In this document: positions 26,005-36,726 of the stretch, piece by piece
Layout: each line of letters begins with the position of its first letter
Numbering within the stretch: position 1 is the first letter of the stretch
DNA from: Pseudomonas brassicacearum
GTDB lineage: Bacteria > Pseudomonadota > Gammaproteobacteria > Pseudomonadales > Pseudomonadaceae
Reading direction: 5' to 3'
Assembly (NCBI RefSeq): GCF_003732225.1
Contig: NZ_MOBJ01000012.1
Coordinates: forward strand, 62,001 to 126,000
Length of the DNA: 64,000 bases
Position numbers and translations under genes: made by a program
Notes under the pieces: generated by a model
What the model was told of the DNA's origin: nothing
Seen by the model: only the letters and a program-made list of their open reading frames with translations
Databases searched by the model: none

Positions 26005-26496
26005 ATGACCACGCTCAAGTACCTCCAGGCTTACCCCGCTGCCTTGCAAGAGCAAGTGCGCCAGTTGATCGATCAGGATCGGCTGGATGATTACCTGAGC
26101 CAACGTTACCCGGATAAACACGCGGTGCAGAGTGACAAGGCGCTGTATAGCTACGCGCTGGAGTTGAAACAGGAATACCTGCGCAATGCGCCGGCCATCG
26201 ACAAAGTGCTGTTCGACAACCGCCTCGACCTGACCCACCGTGCCCTCGGCCTGCACACGGCGATCTCGCGCGTGCAGGGCGGCAAACTCAAGGCCAAGAA
26301 AGAAATTCGCATCGCCTCGTTATTCAAGGACGCCGCGCCGCAGTTTCTGAAAATGATCGTGGTGCATGAGCTGGCGCATTTCAAAGAGTCCGATCACAAC
26401 AAGGCTTTCTACAAGCTGTGCGAGCATATGCTGCCGGGCTATCACCAGTTGGAATTCGACTTGCGGGTGTACCTCACCTGGCGGGATATGCAATAG
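26005..26496 (+). CDS. YgjP-like M48/WLM-type metal-dependent protein
   Basis: A 163-residue protein with the zinc motif HELAHF (His121, Glu122, His125) followed by a third ligand region SDHNKAFYKLCEHMLPGY, as in the YgjP/DUF45 family. Relatives are annotated as peptidases or as UTP pyrophosphatase; the substrate here is open. It begins 42 bp after the GGDEF-EAL gene. Confidence 0.85.
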   Translation: MTTLKYLQAYPAALQEQVRQLIDQDRLDDYLSQRYPDKHAVQSDKALYSYALELKQEYLRNAPAIDKVLFDNRLDLTHRALGLHTAISRVQGGKLKAKKEIRIASLFKDAAPQFLKMIVVHELAHFKESDHNKAFYKLCEHMLPGYHQLEFDLRVYLTWRDMQ

Positions 26497-26498
26497 CG

Positions 26499-26572
26499 GA
26501 TCAAAAGATCGCAGCCTGCGGCAGCTCCTACATGGAAATGCGCGTAGGAGCTGCCGCAGGCTGCGATCTTTT
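26499..26572. repeat. REP pair, family A, outward type
   Basis: Unlike the other family A pairs, the order is inverted arm first (GATCGCAGCCTGCGGCAGCTC) then direct arm (GAGCTGCCGCAGGCTGCGATC) with an 18-nt spacer. It ends just before the ribosome site of the next gene. Confidence 0.85.
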
Positions 26573-26589
26573 AAATATGGAGCAGGTGA

Positions 26590-26886
26590 ATGGACGTCAG
26601 CAAAACCAAGAGCAGCTTTTACCGCCGCCTGTACGTGGCGTACCTGATCGACAGCGGACTGGCCAGCAGTGTTCCGGCGCTGACCGAAGTGACCGGTATG
26701 CCGCGGCGTACCGCCCAGGACACGATTGCGGCGTTGGCGGATCTGGATATTGTGTGTGAATTCGAGCAGGAAGAGGGCGCGCGCAACCATGCGGGGCGCT
26801 ATCGGATTCTGAGCTGGGGGGCGATTGATCGCGGGTGGATCGAGCAGCATTTGCAGCAGATCAAAGCGGTGCTGGATTACCCCTGA
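26590..26886 (+). CDS. Small winged-helix DNA-binding protein
   Basis: A 98-residue protein with a helix-turn-helix (VPALTEVTGMPRRTAQDTIAALADLDIV) and a wing (EEGARNHAGRYRILSWG). GGAG stands 7 nt before the ATG. Such proteins are common in Pseudomonas without known targets. It is separated from the YgjP-like gene by a REP pair. Confidence 0.75.
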   Translation: MDVSKTKSSFYRRLYVAYLIDSGLASSVPALTEVTGMPRRTAQDTIAALADLDIVCEFEQEEGARNHAGRYRILSWGAIDRGWIEQHLQQIKAVLDYP

Positions 26887-26912
26887 GACTTTGCGGTGTC
26901 GCGACTGGCGCC

Positions 26913-26987
26913 ATCGCGAGCAAGCTCGCTCCCACAAGGGATCTTCGTCGTGCCGCAGATCAGTGTGGGAGCGAGCTTGCTCGCGAT
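26913..26987. repeat. REP pair, family B, outward type (R-F)
   Basis: Inverted arms with a 27-nt spacer in the convergent gap between the winged-helix gene and elaA. Confidence 0.9.
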
Positions 26988-26994
26988 AGGGCCC

Positions 26995-27447
26995 TCAAGA
27001 ACGACGCATCCCGATATGCGGAATGTCATCCTCCAGGTATTCCTCACCCACCACGACAAACCCGTACCGCCCGTAATACCCCTGCAAATGCGCCTGGGCC
27101 GACAGATAGATCGGCACTTCAGGCCAGTATTTCTCGGCCTGTATCAACGCCTGACTCAGCAACTCGTGGCCCAGCCCCTTGCCGCGGGCTTCTGGTGCGG
27201 TAATCACCCGCCCGATCACCACGTCACCGCCCTGTGAAATCGGGTCGAGCAATCTCAGGTAAGCCACCAACCGCTCCCCGTCCCAGGCCATCAAATGGCA
27301 AGTGTCGCCGTCCAGATCCTGACCATCGATATCCTGATAAACACATTTCTGCTCGACAACGAACACCTCTGCACGCAATTGCAAAATGGCGTACAGCTGT
27401 TCTTTACCCAGATCGCTGTGGTGTTTGCAGACCCACTCAATTGTCAT
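26995..27447 (-). CDS. elaA: GNAT acetyltransferase, ElaA type
   Basis: A 150-residue N-acetyltransferase. The N-terminal LYAILQLRAEVFVVEQKCVY is the ElaA signature, and VIGRVITAPEARGKGLGHELL is the acetyl-CoA loop (R/Q-x-x-G-x-G/A). The frame is open from 27549, but ATG 27447 matches the family start. The substrate of ElaA proteins is unknown. Confidence 0.9.
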   Translation of the reverse strand: MTIEWVCKHHSDLGKEQLYAILQLRAEVFVVEQKCVYQDIDGQDLDGDTCHLMAWDGERLVAYLRLLDPISQGGDVVIGRVITAPEARGKGLGHELLSQALIQAEKYWPEVPIYLSAQAHLQGYYGRYGFVVVGEEYLEDDIPHIGMRRS

Positions 27448-27712
27448 CTTCACATTCCTTGAACAACCTCGCTCCGATACTAAGCGTCCTGCCGCTGGAT
27501 GTCTTGCGGCAGAAAAATCTGTGATAAAGGCCAAAATGCCATCATTCATTTCTCGCGACTCTGTCTTCTTTGTGTAATCTGCGTTGTAGCGGTTTGTTGT
27601 GGCTTCAATGAGCTACTGTTAGGACCGGGGTTGTGGCCGTGATTCGGTACACCGGCCTTCGAGTTTTGGCTAAAAACACGCTGGGCTGCCCGCCCGCTAA
27701 GGATTTTTTAGC

Positions 27713-28450
27713 ATGCCGCGATTGCATCTAGCCTTTGCCTTGATAGGGTTGCTGTTGCTGACCCAGAGCGCCACAGCGGAGAAACTGCGTCTGGTGGCCG
27801 ATGCCTGGCCACCGTTTACCGATGCCACGCTGGTCAATGGCGGGGTGGCGACTGATATTGTCAGTACCGCGCTGGCGCGGGCGGGTTATGCCAGTGATTT
27901 CGAACAGGTGCCTTGGGCCAGAGCTTTGCTGGGTGTGGGCGAAGGGCGTTACGACGTGCTGGTCAATGCCTGGTTCAACGAAGAGCGAACCCACATCGGG
28001 CAGTTTTCCAGCGAATACCTGCTCAACCGGATACGTTTCATCAAGCGTAAAGACACGCCGATCGAATACAACAACTTGCAGCAATTGCACACCTATCCGA
28101 TTGCCGTGGTGCGTGGCTACGCCTATTCGCCCGAGTTTGACGGCGACGTGGCCTTGCAGAAAGTCCAGGTGCACAACTTCCCCATGGCGGTACGCATGCT
28201 CGCCGCTGACCGGGTGAAGCTGACGCTGGAAGACGAATACGTCGCCCGCTATTACCTGGCGCGCGAATCATCCAAGGTGCGCAATTCCGTGGAGTTCCTG
28301 CCCAATCCTCTGAGCGAAAACAGCCTGCATATTCTGGTCAGCCTGAAGAACCCCGACCATGAAAAGATTGTCGCCGGCTTCGACCGCGAGATTGCAGCGA
28401 TGAAGGAGGATGGCAGCTATGAGCGATTGCTCAGGCAGCATGGGATGTGA
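27713..28450 (+). CDS. Periplasmic substrate-binding protein, family 3 (amino-acid type)
   Basis: A 245-residue exported protein with signal peptide (FALIGLLLLTQSATA) and a two-lobe binding domain: LVADAWPPFTDA at the start of lobe one, ARALLGVGEGRYDVLVNAWFNEERT and the terminal FDREIAAMKEDGSYERLLR. No ABC permease or ATPase genes are adjacent, so it may serve a distant transporter or signal on its own. Ligand not predictable. Confidence 0.85.
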   Translation: MPRLHLAFALIGLLLLTQSATAEKLRLVADAWPPFTDATLVNGGVATDIVSTALARAGYASDFEQVPWARALLGVGEGRYDVLVNAWFNEERTHIGQFSSEYLLNRIRFIKRKDTPIEYNNLQQLHTYPIAVVRGYAYSPEFDGDVALQKVQVHNFPMAVRMLAADRVKLTLEDEYVARYYLARESSKVRNSVEFLPNPLSENSLHILVSLKNPDHEKIVAGFDREIAAMKEDGSYERLLRQHGM

Positions 28451-28483
28451 GAGTCGGGGTTGTGTGGTGTGGCGGATGACCTC

Positions 28484-28576
28484 ATCGCGAGCAAGCTCGC
28501 TCCCACACTGGATCTGTGTCGGGCACAGAACCTCTGTACGCCGCCGAACCCCTGTGGGAGCGAGCTTGCTCGCGAT
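28484..28576. repeat. REP pair, family B, outward type (R-F), long spacer
   Basis: Arms as in other copies but a 45-nt spacer containing GTGTCGGGCACAGAACC. Convergent gap between the binding protein and yccS. Confidence 0.9.
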
Positions 28577-28601
28577 GGGGCCTGCCCGGTCACCACAGGC
28601 C

Positions 28602-30785
28602 TCAATCCTCGCTCGTATCCTTGATCAAATGCGCCGCCAGCGTGCGCAGCGGTCCCAATTGCCGGCAGATCAACGCCAGTTGTGTCTGCACCAGACGCTG
28701 ACCTTCGTCGATCTCGTCGGGCATTTGTTCCAGCGCGGCGGCCAGGGTTTCTTCTTCGTCACTTTGAATCGCAATCGACAGTTTGCTCGCCAACCCTTGG
28801 GCGATTTCGTCGATGCTGGTTGCCAGACTGACGCCGGCGCCGTCGATCAGTTGTTCACGAACGTCAGCGGGTAGCTGGATTTCGCGGTGTGCGCCGAGGC
28901 CCGAGAGGTAGCTGAGCAAGGTGTGGGACAGCACCAGGAAACGGAAACCGACGTCGGCTTCCTTACGGAAATGCCCCGGCTCCATGAGCATGTTGGCCAG
29001 CGTGGTCGACAGCGCCGCATCGGCGTTGTGCGCATTACGTCGGGCCAGCCGATAGGCCAGGTCATCACGTTTACCGGCAGCGTATTGCTGCATGATTTGC
29101 CGCAGGTAAATGCTGTTGCAGGTCAGGGTGTTGGCCAGCACTTTGTTCAGCCTGCGGCCCTGCCAGTCCGGCAGGAACAGGAGCACCGCCAGCCCCGCAA
29201 TCAGGCCGCCGAGCAAGGTATCGAGCAGCCTTGGCAGGAACAGCCCGTAGCCGTCGCCGACCTGGTTGAAGCAGAACAGAATCATCAAGGTGATCGCCGC
29301 TGTCGCCAGGGTGTAGCGGGTGGTGCGGTTGATAAAGAACACGACCCCGGCGGCAATCGCGAAACACGATTGCACCAGCGGGTTGGGGAACAGATCGAAC
29401 AACGCCCAGGCCAGGGTCAGACCAATCGCGGTGCCAAGAATCCGCTGGCCGAGTTTGCGCCGCGTGGCGCCGTAGTTCGGTTGGCAGACAAACAGCGTGG
29501 TGAGAATGATCCAGTAGCCTTGCGACGGGTGGATCAGGTGCACCATGCCGTAGCCGATGGTCAGGGCCAGGGGCAGACGAAGGGCGTGGCGAAACAGCAA
29601 CGAGGTCGGCGTCAGCTGCGTACGCAGGCGCGTCCAGACGTCCTTGAGGTTGCGCGGTGAACGGTCGAGGAGGCTGCTGTCGGTGGCATCGGCCAGGCTG
29701 TCGGGGTTGCTCGCATCGCTGAGCAAGCGGTCAAGCGTGCCGAGGTTGGCCGCCAGCGCGCGCAACGAGCGCAGCAAGCCGCGCCAGGCCGGGTTGCTCT
29801 GGATGCGCAGGTGTTCGAGGGAGGCGTGCAGGTCGCTGAGGGCTTCGGCGAAGCTGTCGTCGTAGACGAACGGCTGACGCATCTGGATCGACTCGGCCAA
29901 TGCTCGGCAGGCTTTGCCTTGCTGGCGCAACAGGCGTTGGCAGCGGAACAGCACGTCACTGTGGAAAAAGGCTTCGGCCAGGGCGTTGTACGGATAGTGC
30001 GAAGAACTGGCGCGTTCGTGGATGTCCTGGGCGAGGAAATACAGCTTCAGGTAGCGGCTGACTTTCGAGCCCGGCCGGCCATTGCCGACCCGGTGCAGAA
30101 TGATTTCCTTGGCCGCGTTGAGCGCCGCGACCACCCGGCCATTTTGCTGTGCCAGTTCCAGCCGTCGGGCTTCGACGTCCATCTGGCGGATCGGCTCGAA
30201 CAGCGATGATTTGAGCTTCAGGTAAAACCCCAGCTCGCGAAACAACCGCGCCAGGCTCTGCTGCACCGGTTGGTTGGAAAACAGCGCCTGCCACAGTACC
30301 GAGAGCAAGCCGTACCAGGCCGCGCCAGCCACCAGCAACACCGGTTCATGCCAGAAATCGGTGACCGCGCCGCCGCGTTGATCCACACCAATCATGGTGT
30401 ACACCGACAGAATCAACGTCGCCGAGGCAATCGCGCCATAGCGTTCGCCTAAAGCACCGAGCATGGTCAGGCCGAAGCTGGCCAGTGCCAGGGCGAACAC
30501 GAAGATGTACGGGTAGGGGAACAACAACTCGACCGAGAACGCGGCAACGCTGAAGCACACCAGCGTCACGGCCAATGCATTGAGCCGACCCTGCCAACTG
30601 TCGTCGGTTTCGGCCAGGGCGCTGGCGATAATCCCCAGGAACAGCGGGATCAGCAGGCCCATTTCATTCTGGTACCAACACAGCACCATGGTGCCGGTCA
30701 GGGCGATGAACACCCGTACGCTGTAGCTGAATTTATCCAGCGCCCAAAGGCGACGCAGAGACTGACGAAACGAGGTCGATGACAT
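28602..30785 (-). CDS. yccS: YccS/FUSC-family inner membrane protein
   Basis: A 727-residue protein with two blocks of membrane helices (about residues 20-150 and 400-530), each followed by a cytoplasmic helical region, the layout of the YccS branch of the FUSC/aromatic-acid exporter family. LSRSPRNLKDVWTRLRTQL-like linker and FRHALRLPLALTIGYGMVH open the second block. Transport function is inferred from distant AaeB-type pumps; the physiological role is unknown. Confidence 0.9.
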   Translation of the reverse strand: MSSTSFRQSLRRLWALDKFSYSVRVFIALTGTMVLCWYQNEMGLLIPLFLGIIASALAETDDSWQGRLNALAVTLVCFSVAAFSVELLFPYPYIFVFALALASFGLTMLGALGERYGAIASATLILSVYTMIGVDQRGGAVTDFWHEPVLLVAGAAWYGLLSVLWQALFSNQPVQQSLARLFRELGFYLKLKSSLFEPIRQMDVEARRLELAQQNGRVVAALNAAKEIILHRVGNGRPGSKVSRYLKLYFLAQDIHERASSSHYPYNALAEAFFHSDVLFRCQRLLRQQGKACRALAESIQMRQPFVYDDSFAEALSDLHASLEHLRIQSNPAWRGLLRSLRALAANLGTLDRLLSDASNPDSLADATDSSLLDRSPRNLKDVWTRLRTQLTPTSLLFRHALRLPLALTIGYGMVHLIHPSQGYWIILTTLFVCQPNYGATRRKLGQRILGTAIGLTLAWALFDLFPNPLVQSCFAIAAGVVFFINRTTRYTLATAAITLMILFCFNQVGDGYGLFLPRLLDTLLGGLIAGLAVLLFLPDWQGRRLNKVLANTLTCNSIYLRQIMQQYAAGKRDDLAYRLARRNAHNADAALSTTLANMLMEPGHFRKEADVGFRFLVLSHTLLSYLSGLGAHREIQLPADVREQLIDGAGVSLATSIDEIAQGLASKLSIAIQSDEEETLAAALEQMPDEIDEGQRLVQTQLALICRQLGPLRTLAAHLIKDTSED

Positions 30786-30922
30786 GAAGTGCGGAGGCCT
30801 TCCGGGGCAATGCAGCTAAATTGAGCCAGTAATGACGACGACGCAATGGCGCCGATCACATCTGACAGCAAAAACTGTTCCTTCCTTGTGTGAATGCAAT
30901 CTGCAAATCACCATAGATTCAA

Positions 30923-31012
30923 TGTGGGAGCGAGCTTGCTCGCGATGAGGCCAGTACATTCAACATCTATGTTGACTGTCAGGCCGCTATCGCGAGCAAG
31001 CTCGCTCCCACA
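30923..31012. repeat. REP pair, family B, inward type (F-R)
   Basis: Spacer of 42 nt contains a near-palindromic centre around CAACATCTATGTTG. In the gap between yccS and the flavoprotein gene. Confidence 0.9.
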
Positions 31013-31035
31013 TTTGTTCTGTGTATGGCTTTGTG

Positions 31036-32214
31036 TCAGACGTACTGCGCGGCCGCGTAACCCGAGGCCCAGGCCCATTGGAAGTTGAAACCGCCCAGAT
31101 GTCCGGTGACATCCAGCACTTCGCCGATGAAGTACAGGCCGGGGCTTTTCAGCGATTCCATGGTTTTGGACGAGACCTCATGGGTGTCGACGCCGCCGAG
31201 CGTGACTTCGGCAGTGCGATAGCCTTCGGTGCCGGCCGGGACCAGCGTCCAGCTCGCGAGTTTTGCGGCGATATCGGCCAACTCGGCGTGGGTGTACTGC
31301 TTCATCGGCTTGGAGACGAACCAGTTGTCGGCCAGCAGGTTGGCCATCTTCTTGGTGAATATTTCGCCCAGCAGGGTCTTCAGCTCGCTGTTCGGACGCT
31401 CGGCTTGCTGTTGTTGCAGCCAGCTTGGCACGTCGTGGTCGGGCAGCAGGTTGATCTCGACCGCGTCGCCGGATTGCCAGAACGAGGAAATCTGCAAGAT
31501 CGCCGGGCCGCTGAGGCCACGGTGAGTGAACAGGATGTTCTCGCGAAAGCTCTGATCGTTGCAGCTCACCAGGCAATCCACTGAAGTGCCGGACAGCTCG
31601 GTGCACAGCTCTTTCAGCTGATCAGTGATGGTGAACGGCACCAGGCCGGCGCGAGTGGGCAGCAACTGGTGGCCGAACTGCTTGGCCACTTGATAACCGA
31701 AACCGGTGGCGCCCAGGGTCGGAATCGACAGGCCACCGGTGGCGATCACCAGCGATTCGCAGGTCAACTGGCCCAGCGTGGTTTCCAGCAGGTAACCGCT
31801 TTCGAGTTTTTCGATGTTCTGGATCGAAGTGTCCAGGTGCAGGTTGACGCCGACCTGATCGCACTCGTCGAGGAGCATGCCGAGGATGTCGCTGGATTTG
31901 TTATCGCAGAACAGCTGGCCGAGCTTTTTCTCGTGGTAGGGCACGCCGTGCTTGGCGACCATCCCGATGAAATCCCACTGGGTGTAGCGCGCCAGCGCGG
32001 ATTTGCAGAAGTGCGCGTTTTGCGAGAGGAAATTGCCTGGTTCGGTGTACATGTTGGTGAAATTGCAGCGGCCACCGCCGGACATGAGGATTTTCTTGCC
32101 GGCCTTGTTCGCGTGGTCGAGCAACATCACCTTGCGCCCGCGCCCGGCGGCGGTCAGCGCACACATCAACCCAGCGGCGCCAGCGCCAATGATCACGACT
32201 TCGGTAGAGCGCAA
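31036..32214 (-). CDS. HI0933/YhiN-family FAD-dependent oxidoreductase
   Basis: A 392-residue flavoprotein: Rossmann motif VVIIGAGAAGLMCALTAA, the family signature AGKKILMSGGGRCNFTN, and the C-terminal GLYFIGEVLDVTGHLGGFNF. The likely start is the TTG at 32212-32214 (MRSTEVVIIGAG), with GAGGA 8 nt before it; a further TTG at 32232 gives six more residues. Substrate of this family is not established. Confidence 0.87.
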   Translation of the reverse strand: MRSTEVVIIGAGAAGLMCALTAAGRGRKVMLLDHANKAGKKILMSGGGRCNFTNMYTEPGNFLSQNAHFCKSALARYTQWDFIGMVAKHGVPYHEKKLGQLFCDNKSSDILGMLLDECDQVGVNLHLDTSIQNIEKLESGYLLETTLGQLTCESLVIATGGLSIPTLGATGFGYQVAKQFGHQLLPTRAGLVPFTITDQLKELCTELSGTSVDCLVSCNDQSFRENILFTHRGLSGPAILQISSFWQSGDAVEINLLPDHDVPSWLQQQQAERPNSELKTLLGEIFTKKMANLLADNWFVSKPMKQYTHAELADIAAKLASWTLVPAGTEGYRTAEVTLGGVDTHEVSSKTMESLKSPGLYFIGEVLDVTGHLGGFNFQWAWASGYAAAQYV

Positions 32215-32256
32215 AACGGTGTCCTCACACAAATTTTAAATTCACCGGTGGACCAA

Positions 32257-32346
32257 TGTGGGAGCGAGCTTGCTCGCGATGGGGCCAGTACATTCAACAT
32301 TGATGTTGTCTGTCAGTCCGCTATCGCGAGCAAGCTCGCTCCCACA
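32257..32346. repeat. REP pair, family B, inward type (F-R)
   Basis: Spacer of 42 nt closely resembles the one at 30947-30988 (shared GGCCAGTACATTCAACAT), so these two units seem to be recent copies. Lies upstream of the flavoprotein start. Confidence 0.9.
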
Positions 32347-32362
32347 GGGATATGCGGTGTTT

Positions 32363-33748
<1,386 letters not shown>

Positions 33749-33824
33749 GGGACTGGCCTGCAAAACAAAATGTCGCGCAGTGTACCAGCCCCGCGCTCTC
33801 CACCTGCAAATTCTGGACGAATAG

Positions 33825-33846
33825 TCGTAGCAGCTGCCGAGGCACG
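33825..33846 (+). repeat. Partial REP-like element (family A/C relative)
   Basis: GTCGTAGCAGCTGCCGAGGCACG, a single degenerate copy between dbpA and the MFS gene. Confidence 0.5.
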
Positions 33847-33848
33847 GG

Positions 33849-35276
33849 TCAGTGCTCGATATCGTGCTCGCGGCTGACCATCCGTCGTCCATCCTTTGGG
33901 GACAGCTGAGAAAAAATCGTCGCGGCCAACATCGCCATGACTCCAACCGTGACAAACGTCAGCTGGAACGCGCCCAACACCGTGTCCACGCCATCATTAC
34001 CAACCTCCGCCGTAAAGCCGCCGAGCAGGGCACCGGCGCAGGCAACGCCGAGACTCAGCGACAGCTGCGCGACCACTGACAGCAGGCTGTTGCCGCTGCT
34101 GGCGCTGGCGTCGTCGAGGTCGATCAGGGTCACGGTGTTCATCGCCGTGAACTGCAAGGAGTTGATCGCGCCGAGTATCGCCAGCAGCACCAGCAGCAAC
34201 CAATAAGGCGTCTGCTCGCTGACCAGGCCCATGCTCGCCAGCATGATCCCCAACGCCAGCGTGTTGCCGGTGAGCACGATGCGGTAGCCCAGGCGTTCGA
34301 TCAGTGGCCGGGCAATCGACTTGGCGAACATCGCCGCAGCGGCCAGCGGCAACATGCTCATCCCGGCCAGGGACGGCGAGTAGCCCAATGCAACCTGTAG
34401 CAGCAACGGCACCAGGAATGGCAGGGCGCCGCTGCCCAGACGGGCGAACAGGTTGCCGAGAATCCCCACGGCAAAGGTCCGGGTCTTGAACAGCGCCGGC
34501 GCGAACAACGGATTGTCGATATGCCCGGCCCGCAGCCAATAAGCCGCCAGGCACGCCATGCCGCCGAACAGCAGCAACATTACCCGCAAATGCGGCAGGT
34601 GCAGCTCGCCCAGACCTTCCATGGCAATGGTGATCAGCACCATCGCCGCGCCGAACAGCAGAAAACCCAAGCCATCGAAGCGCGTGCGCTCACTGCCCCG
34701 CAGGTCCGGAATGAATTTCCATACCGCGTAGCAACCGACCAACCCGACCGGCAGGTTGATCAGGAAGATCCAGTGCCAGGTCAGGTATTGCACCATCCAG
34801 CCGCCCATGGTCGGGCCGATCAGCGGCCCGAGCAGGCCGGGAATGGTGATGAAACCCATGATCCGCACCAGTTCCGAACGCGGATACGCGCGCAGCACCA
34901 CCAGTCGCCCGACCGGCAGCATCAATGCGCCGCCCAGGCCCTGAATCACCCGGGCGCCGACCAGCATGCTCAAAGTGCTGGAGAGCGCACAGAGCAAGGA
35001 GCCGAGGCTGAACAACAGGATCGCGCCGAAGAAGATTTTCCGGGTGCCGAAGCGGTCGGCGATCCAGCCCGACGCCGGAATCAGCAAGGCGACGGTGAGC
35101 ATGTAGGCGATGATCACGCCCTGCATGCGCAGCGGGTCTTCGGCCAGGTCGCGGGCCATGGCGGGGAGGGCGGTGTTGAGGATGGTCCCATCGAGGGACT
35201 GCATGAAAAACGCAATTGCCACCACCCAGGGGACCCAACGGGCGGTGATTGCGTCAAGAGCCGGGCGGTTGGGCAT
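33849..35276 (-). CDS. mdtD: MFS exporter, DHA2 family (MdtD-like)
   Basis: A 475-residue protein with about 14 membrane helices. FFMQSLDGTILNTALPAMARDL is the DHA2/EmrB-type motif D1, DRFGTRKIFF the loop 2-3 motif A, and GPTMGGWMVQYLTWHWIFLINLP motif C. Predicted proton-coupled export of hydrophobic compounds; no partner adaptor or outer-membrane gene is adjacent, as for MdtD. Confidence 0.88.
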   Translation of the reverse strand: MPNRPALDAITARWVPWVVAIAFFMQSLDGTILNTALPAMARDLAEDPLRMQGVIIAYMLTVALLIPASGWIADRFGTRKIFFGAILLFSLGSLLCALSSTLSMLVGARVIQGLGGALMLPVGRLVVLRAYPRSELVRIMGFITIPGLLGPLIGPTMGGWMVQYLTWHWIFLINLPVGLVGCYAVWKFIPDLRGSERTRFDGLGFLLFGAAMVLITIAMEGLGELHLPHLRVMLLLFGGMACLAAYWLRAGHIDNPLFAPALFKTRTFAVGILGNLFARLGSGALPFLVPLLLQVALGYSPSLAGMSMLPLAAAAMFAKSIARPLIERLGYRIVLTGNTLALGIMLASMGLVSEQTPYWLLLVLLAILGAINSLQFTAMNTVTLIDLDDASASSGNSLLSVVAQLSLSLGVACAGALLGGFTAEVGNDGVDTVLGAFQLTFVTVGVMAMLAATIFSQLSPKDGRRMVSREHDIEH

Positions 35277-35319
35277 GGGACCTCTTGTGAGAGTGAGTCA
35301 GGTAGTCCGTGATGGCTTC

Positions 35320-35383
35320 ATCGCGAGCAAGCTCGCTCCCACATGGACGGTGAATTTCCTGTGGGAGCGAGCTTGCTCGCGAT
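35320..35383. repeat. REP pair, family B, outward type (R-F)
   Basis: Spacer 16 nt. It fills the codirectional gap between the tldE-like gene and the MFS gene, ending 6 bp before the tldE-like stop codon. Confidence 0.9.
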
Positions 35384-35388
35384 GCTTT

Positions 35389-36726
35389 TTACAGCGTCAA
35401 CGTCAGGCGGCTGACCAGCGCTCCCGGCAACAACGCTGAAGCCGTCGCCCGTTGGCTGTAGGTGCTGGCCGACAAAATCAGCTCACGCTCGCTGGTCAGT
35501 GCTTCCAGCTGCGAACCGAGCAGGCTGTAGGCGCTGTCATCAAAGCGCATGGTGCTGACGGGTGCCTGAATCTCGCCGTTCTCGACCCAGAAGGTCGCGA
35601 AACGGGTCATGCCGGTCAGGCGTGCGGCCGGCTGGTCCGAGTAGTTCAGATACCACAGGTTGCTGATGTACAAGCCGGTGCCGAGCTGCTTGAGGATTTC
35701 GGCTTCCGGCAACGCACCGGCAGCCATGTTCAAGGCGCTTGGCGACTCACCGCCGCTGGCGCCGTTGGCGGTCAGGCCGTATTCGGCGGCGCTGCGCGAG
35801 CCCACCAGCCGCTCGCCAGCCTTGCCCGCAACGATCAAGCCAAGATCGCTGCGCGGGTAGCCTTCGCCGGAAAACGCCGGGCTCAGGGAACCACTGACTT
35901 TTTCATCCAGCGAGAGCAGCGGGCTGAACGCGCTATCGCCCGCGTAGAGTTTTTGCAGCGGGCTGCTTTTGCTGGCAATCGACTGCGCAGAGAAACCACC
36001 CCAGCAGAGCATGCCGACGATTTCTTCCAGCGCTGCCGGCGCCAGATAGGCGCGGTACTGACCCGGCGCCAACGTGCGCAGTGGCCGCCCCAAAAACTCC
36101 AACTGTTGACGGGCCTGCTGGAAGCGTTTGGCGAAACCTTCGCTGTTCCAGTCGTGCCCGGCATAACTGGCTTTTACCGCTTGGCCGTTGGCGTGGAACA
36201 GGCTGAAATCGAAGTTGAAGCTGTTGGCCTGATGCCAGCCAAAGGCGCCGGACGAACTGGCGAAACCCCGGCTGATCGGCCCGGCGGCGTAGAAACCGAC
36301 CAGATCGAGACCCTCGGCGGCACGAGCGATTTCGGCGATCACCTGCTCGGTGTCCGGCAACGGGTGATCCTGCACATTCTTGCTCTGCCAGCCCGTGTGG
36401 TTAAGCAGCAGATACGGATCCTGCGGCAACAACGGCAGAGTCTCGCGCAGCTGTTGCAGGCCTTCGGCCAGGCGCTGAAGGTCAACCTCGGGATCACCGG
36501 CGAGGGTGATGCTCAGGTCCGCGTGCCGACCGTCATCGATCAGTTTGAAACCCAGGCTGGCCTGCTGAACCTGGCCAGCCTGACGCACTTTGGCGTGGTT
36601 GAAGCGCACGAACGCCGACGATTCGGCGGCGTAGCTCAAGGTGAATTGCTCAGGCTCGCGCAGGGCATCTCGCAACCAGGCCACCAGTCCTTTGAATTGC
36701 TCGACCTGACTCAATACCGTCGCCAT
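35389..36726 (-). CDS. TldE/PmbA-family protein (second copy type)
   Basis: A 445-residue partner subunit of the TldD/TldE metalloprotease fold. It lacks an HExxxH motif, as TldE proteins do, and keeps the C-terminal PmbA features (GTGLYISNLWYLNYSDQPA ... GMTRFATFWVENGEI). Its ATG overlaps the TldD-like stop in an ATGA, so the two subunits are probably made in equal amounts. In E. coli the heterodimer processes microcin B17 and degrades unfolded peptides. Confidence 0.9.
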   Translation of the reverse strand: MATVLSQVEQFKGLVAWLRDALREPEQFTLSYAAESSAFVRFNHAKVRQAGQVQQASLGFKLIDDGRHADLSITLAGDPEVDLQRLAEGLQQLRETLPLLPQDPYLLLNHTGWQSKNVQDHPLPDTEQVIAEIARAAEGLDLVGFYAAGPISRGFASSSGAFGWHQANSFNFDFSLFHANGQAVKASYAGHDWNSEGFAKRFQQARQQLEFLGRPLRTLAPGQYRAYLAPAALEEIVGMLCWGGFSAQSIASKSSPLQKLYAGDSAFSPLLSLDEKVSGSLSPAFSGEGYPRSDLGLIVAGKAGERLVGSRSAAEYGLTANGASGGESPSALNMAAGALPEAEILKQLGTGLYISNLWYLNYSDQPAARLTGMTRFATFWVENGEIQAPVSTMRFDDSAYSLLGSQLEALTSERELILSASTYSQRATASALLPGALVSRLTLTL